A stretch of 8,259 nt of DNA from Gammaproteobacteria bacterium (GTDB lineage Bacteria; Pseudomonadota; Gammaproteobacteria; Steroidobacterales; Steroidobacteraceae): assembly GCA_030043215.1 (NCBI GenBank), contig JASHYG010000335.1, positions 1 through 8,259 of the forward strand. Direction: 5' to 3'. The notes beneath the pieces are model-generated. The model saw nothing but the letters and a program-made list of their open reading frames with translations. It searched no databases and was not told the origin of the DNA. This document shows positions 5,851 through 8,259 of the stretch, in pieces. Within the stretch, counting starts at the first letter, position 1, and each line of letters starts with the position of its first letter. The translations under genes were made by a program, and so were the position numbers.

Positions 5851-6533
5851 CGGACCCAACCCGGCTCGAGCCACAGCCGGAAGGCGCCGGCGAAGGCATT
5901 CGCGTTGTCGCCGCGTCTCGCGCCGTCGGGCAACTTCCTCAGGAGGCGCACGTTGCCCCCGCCGAGGACGACGTAATCGACCTCGAGGGCCTTCCGCAAT
6001 CGCTCGGTCACGTCGAACACGGCGCGCTCCCACTTCTTGCGCCCGAGGCGGTGCAGTCCGTGATCGCCGAGATAGTCCTCATAGGTCCGCCCCTTCTTGT
6101 ACGGGAGGTGCGCGAGCTCCGTCGCCTCCACCTGGCGATCGAGGATCAAGGCAGCGCCGAGACCGGTGCCGAGGCCGAGGAAGAGCATCCTGCCGCCCCG
6201 GTAGCTGCCGATCGCCTGCATGGCCGCATCGTTGATGACCCGCACGGGGCGGCCGAACGCCTTGCGGAAATCGAAGCCGACCCAGCCAGGGCCCAGATTG
6301 CGGGGCTCGACGAACGGCCGGCCGTGCAGAACGACGCCGGGGTAGCCAATCGACACCACCTCGTAACGCCAGCCGCGCGCGAGCTTGCGGACGGCCCGCA
6401 CCATCTCGCGGGGCGTCATCGTCGGGCCGGAGGGGACCTTGCGCTCGTCGGACTCGCCATGCAGGAGCACCTTGACGTGCGTGCCGCCGATGTCGACCGC
6501 CAGAATGCGCGATTTGTAGGAAGCGCGAGCCAT
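5847..6533 (-). CDS. ROK-family sugar kinase, polyphosphate glucokinase-like
   Basis: This 228-residue kinase belongs to the ROK/actin-like ATPase fold and probably phosphorylates glucose in the cytoplasm. It has the phosphate-1 motif DIGGTHVKV (14-22), a sugar-site segment around G-Y-P-G (63-66) and E-P-R-N-L (76-80), the catalytic Asp102 in VINDAAMQAIG, the phosphate-2 loop GLGTGLGAALI (120-130), and LGGGN near the C-terminus. The zinc-binding Cys cluster of classical ROK kinases and repressors is absent, and there is no DNA-binding domain. The short length and the YEDYLGDHGL-type segment suggest the polyphosphate glucokinase branch, but phosphate-donor choice (polyphosphate or ATP) cannot be proved here. 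ATG 6533 is 10 bp after the dehydrogenase stop with a weak purine-rich ribosome binding site. The stop overlaps the glucoamylase start, which fits a kinase that captures glucose released by its neighbour. Confidence 0.85.
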   Translation of the reverse strand: MARASYKSRILAVDIGGTHVKVLLHGESDERKVPSGPTMTPREMVRAVRKLARGWRYEVVSIGYPGVVLHGRPFVEPRNLGPGWVGFDFRKAFGRPVRVINDAAMQAIGSYRGGRMLFLGLGTGLGAALILDRQVEATELAHLPYKKGRTYEDYLGDHGLHRLGRKKWERAVFDVTERLRKALEVDYVVLGGGNVRLLRKLPDGARRGDNANAFAGAFRLWLEPGWVR

Positions 6534-6543
6534 GCGCTCTACT

Positions 6544-8259
6544 TTACTTCACGCTGGCCGCCGAAGTCGCCGGCCCCTGCCGCAGCCACTGCGCGTAGCT
6601 CTCCTGCGCGCGCTGGATGAGATACGCGCGCACGGCAGCCTGCTGCTCGGCACTCAGCGCCGATTTGAAGGAGACCATGCCCTCGGACTCGAGCGCCCCC
6701 TCGTTGACGACGGCGTTCCAGTACTCGTCGCTCCTCAGCGCCGCGCTGTAGCGCAGGTCGGGCACCAGACCGCCCGATGAGGCAGCATCTCCGTGGCACG
6801 CACCGCAGCGGCGCGCGTAGTACTGCGCGCCCTGGGCCGCAAGCGCAGCGCTCACGCGCACCGTGGGGGGCGGCGGGAAGCTCACCGGCTGCGGCGTGAC
6901 GGCGGGCAGCCGATCGGCTCCGCCGAGCGCGAAGGTGAGTACGCGGCTGCGGTTGACCTGGCGGCCGGATTTGAAGGAGAGCTCGCCGGCGGCGAGCGGG
7001 AATATACCGCCCCACCCTGCGAGAACGGTCACGTACTGCTTGCCCTGGATGGAGAACGTCATGGGCGCCGCGATGATTCCGGTCTCTGCGGGAAAGGACC
7101 AGAGCTTCTCGCCGTCGCTCGCACGGTACGCGACGAACTGCCCGGCGGCGTTGCCCTCGAAGACGAGATTGCCGGCGGTCGAGAGGATGCCCCCATTCCA
7201 CGGTCCCGCGAGCGTCGCTCGCCAGACCTCGCGCTGGGTCACCGGGTCCCGCGCGGACAGATAGCCCTTGAGGCCCGCGAGAGCCTGGGCCTTCGATTGC
7301 GGGTCCTGCGGCAAGCTCGTCGCCGCCTGGTCGATCCCCATGTTGGTGGCGAGAGACTGCGGCTCGAACGTCCGGTCGATCAGATAGGGGAACGGCATCT
7401 CCTGGGCCGGGATGTACACGAGACCCGTCGCCGGGCTGTAGCTCATCGGCTGCCAGTTGTGTCCGCCCCCGGCACCGGGCTCTCCGACCCACACCTTGCC
7501 GGTGAGATCGTAGAGCGCTTGGGCGTTCACGTCGGGACGCCCGGTCCGAGGGTCGATGCCGCGCGACCAGTTGACGGGAACGTAGCTCTTCGCGGAGAGG
7601 AGCTGGCCGGTCGCGCGGTCGAGAACGTAGAAGTAGCCGTTCTTGGCCGCCTGCATGATGACCTTGCGTGGACGGCCGTCGATCGTGAGCGTGGCGAGCG
7701 TCAGCGTCTGGGTGGAGTCGTAGTCCCACATGTCCCCGGGCGTGGTCTGATAGTGCCAGGCATACCGGCCCGTCGAGGCGTGAACCGCGACGATGGACGC
7801 GGAGAACAGCCCGTCGGCGCGCTCCCCGCTCGGCATGCGCCCCCAGGGCTGGATGTTGCCGGTCCCGAAGTAGAGCAGATCGAGCTCAGGATCGTAGGAG
7901 AACGAATTCCAGACCGTCGCGCCGCCGCCGCTCTTCCACCAGCCCTGCGGCCAGGTCTTCGCCGCGCGCGCGAGCACGGGGCTCTCGAAGCCCTTGGCCG
8001 GGTCGCCGGGAACCGTGTAGAACCGCCAGAGGAGCTTCCCAGTCACGGCGTCGTAGGCGCTCACGTACCCGCGCACTCCGTACTCCGCGCCTGCATTGCC
8101 GATGATGATGCGGCCGGCTACTGCGAGCGGCGCACCGGTAATGGTGTACGGACGGCGGGGATCGACGGTGAGCACCGACCAGATCGGCTTGCCGGTGAGC
8201 GCATCGAGCGAGATCAGCCGGCCGTCGAGCGTCGCGACATAGACGCGCCCCCTCCAGAC
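6544..8259 (-). CDS. PQQ-dependent quinohaemoprotein alcohol dehydrogenase (5' end outside window)
   Basis: The last 571 residues of a PQQ beta-propeller dehydrogenase with a C-terminal cytochrome c domain are visible. The frame is open to the window edge, so the signal peptide and roughly the first 100-150 residues (including any Cys-Cys ring) are missing. Propeller landmarks are GNAGAEYGVRG (metal-ligand Glu codon at 8083-8085), TVWNSFSYDP (Asn ligand, 7906-7908), and GDMWDYDSTQ with the catalytic Asp at 7723-7725 and a second Asp two residues later (7717-7719). Tryptophan-docking repeats such as YDAVTGKLLWRF recur. The haem site is C-G-A-C-H (6793-6807), with a likely Met axial ligand in EGMVSF (6676-6678). 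The family oxidises primary alcohols in the periplasm and passes electrons to the respiratory chain, and would use the PQQ made by the convergent operon. The exact substrate is unknown. A GTG at 8175 lies inside the conserved propeller and is not the start. Confidence 0.95.
   Translation of the reverse strand, partial: VWRGRVYVATLDGRLISLDALTGKPIWSVLTVDPRRPYTITGAPLAVAGRIIIGNAGAEYGVRGYVSAYDAVTGKLLWRFYTVPGDPAKGFESPVLARAAKTWPQGWWKSGGGATVWNSFSYDPELDLLYFGTGNIQPWGRMPSGERADGLFSASIVAVHASTGRYAWHYQTTPGDMWDYDSTQTLTLATLTIDGRPRKVIMQAAKNGYFYVLDRATGQLLSAKSYVPVNWSRGIDPRTGRPDVNAQALYDLTGKVWVGEPGAGGGHNWQPMSYSPATGLVYIPAQEMPFPYLIDRTFEPQSLATNMGIDQAATSLPQDPQSKAQALAGLKGYLSARDPVTQREVWRATLAGPWNGGILSTAGNLVFEGNAAGQFVAYRASDGEKLWSFPAETGIIAAPMTFSIQGKQYVTVLAGWGGIFPLAAGELSFKSGRQVNRSRVLTFALGGADRLPAVTPQPVSFPPPPTVRVSAALAAQGAQYYARRCGACHGDAASSGGLVPDLRYSAALRSDEYWNAVVNEGALESEGMVSFKSALSAEQQAAVRAYLIQRAQESYAQWLRQGPATSAASVK

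Noticed and set aside
3862..5976. Open frame of 704 codons on the plus strand opposite the glucoamylase gene
   Set aside because: Opposite strand of a gene with clear GH15 catalytic motifs. The predicted protein is Arg/His/Glu-rich with no domain.
5851..6033. Upstream start for the glucoamylase at 6033
   Set aside because: The 61 added residues are almost all Arg/Pro/Ala, overlap the kinase gene and match nothing. ATG 5850 overlaps the kinase stop and gives a family-like N-terminus.
8173..8175. GTG 8175 as start of the alcohol dehydrogenase
   Set aside because: The same frame continues to the window edge with propeller-like sequence (VYVATLDGRLISLDALTG), so the gene is cut by the window and this codon is internal.
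1..8259. CRISPR array, tRNA/rRNA genes, insertion sequence or prophage
   Set aside because: No regularly spaced repeats, cloverleaf candidates, transposase motifs or terminal inverted repeats were seen. All long stretches are explained by the listed genes.

Overview
The window comes from a G+C-rich (about two thirds by eye) bacterial chromosome, most likely a Gram-negative proteobacterium. It carries a compact pqqABCDE cluster and a periplasmic-type PQQ/haem c alcohol dehydrogenase. Gene content and the PqqA sequence fit gammaproteobacteria of the Nevskiales/Steroidobacteraceae/Xanthomonadales kind, but that placement is inference only.

Layout. Bases 1-59 may hold the last codons of an upstream gene (weak). 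Bases 60-278 are non-coding and contain a good sigma70-type promoter (TTGACG, 17 bp, TACGGT) and a Shine-Dalgarno (SD) sequence leading into the plus-strand operon pqqA (279-368), pqqB (422-1345), pqqC (1346-2071), pqqD (2071-2349), pqqE (2346-3482). B to E abut or overlap by a few bases, so they look translationally coupled. Only A-B has a real gap (53 bp), and it holds two possible small hairpins. The minus strand then runs toward pqqE: a PQQ-dependent quinohaemoprotein alcohol dehydrogenase (6544 to beyond the right edge), a ROK-family kinase resembling polyphosphate glucokinase (5847-6533), and a GH15 glucoamylase-type glycosidase without a signal peptide (3487-5850). These three lie 10 bp apart and then 4 bp overlapped, so they form a probable operon whose promoter is outside the window. 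The two operons meet tail to tail with 4 bp between stop codons.

How the genes fit together. PqqA is the ribosomally made peptide whose Glu16 and Tyr20 become PQQ. PqqD carries it, PqqE cross-links Glu and Tyr, PqqB acts in the middle hydroxylation step and PqqC performs the last oxidation. The dehydrogenase across the convergent junction is a user of the product. The GH15 enzyme and kinase form a second pair: release of glucose from cytoplasmic alpha-glucan, followed by phosphorylation. No pqqF/pqqG protease gene is present here.

Most worth a second look: a Met in PqqC where the Klebsiella enzyme has active-site His154; an Asp-Tyr-Asp metal-site signature in the dehydrogenase that suggests lanthanide rather than calcium use; the co-transcription of a periplasmic dehydrogenase with cytoplasmic glucan-degrading genes; and the hairpins between pqqA and pqqB. 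I did not find an obviously new type of system; most of the window is well-known families in a tight arrangement.
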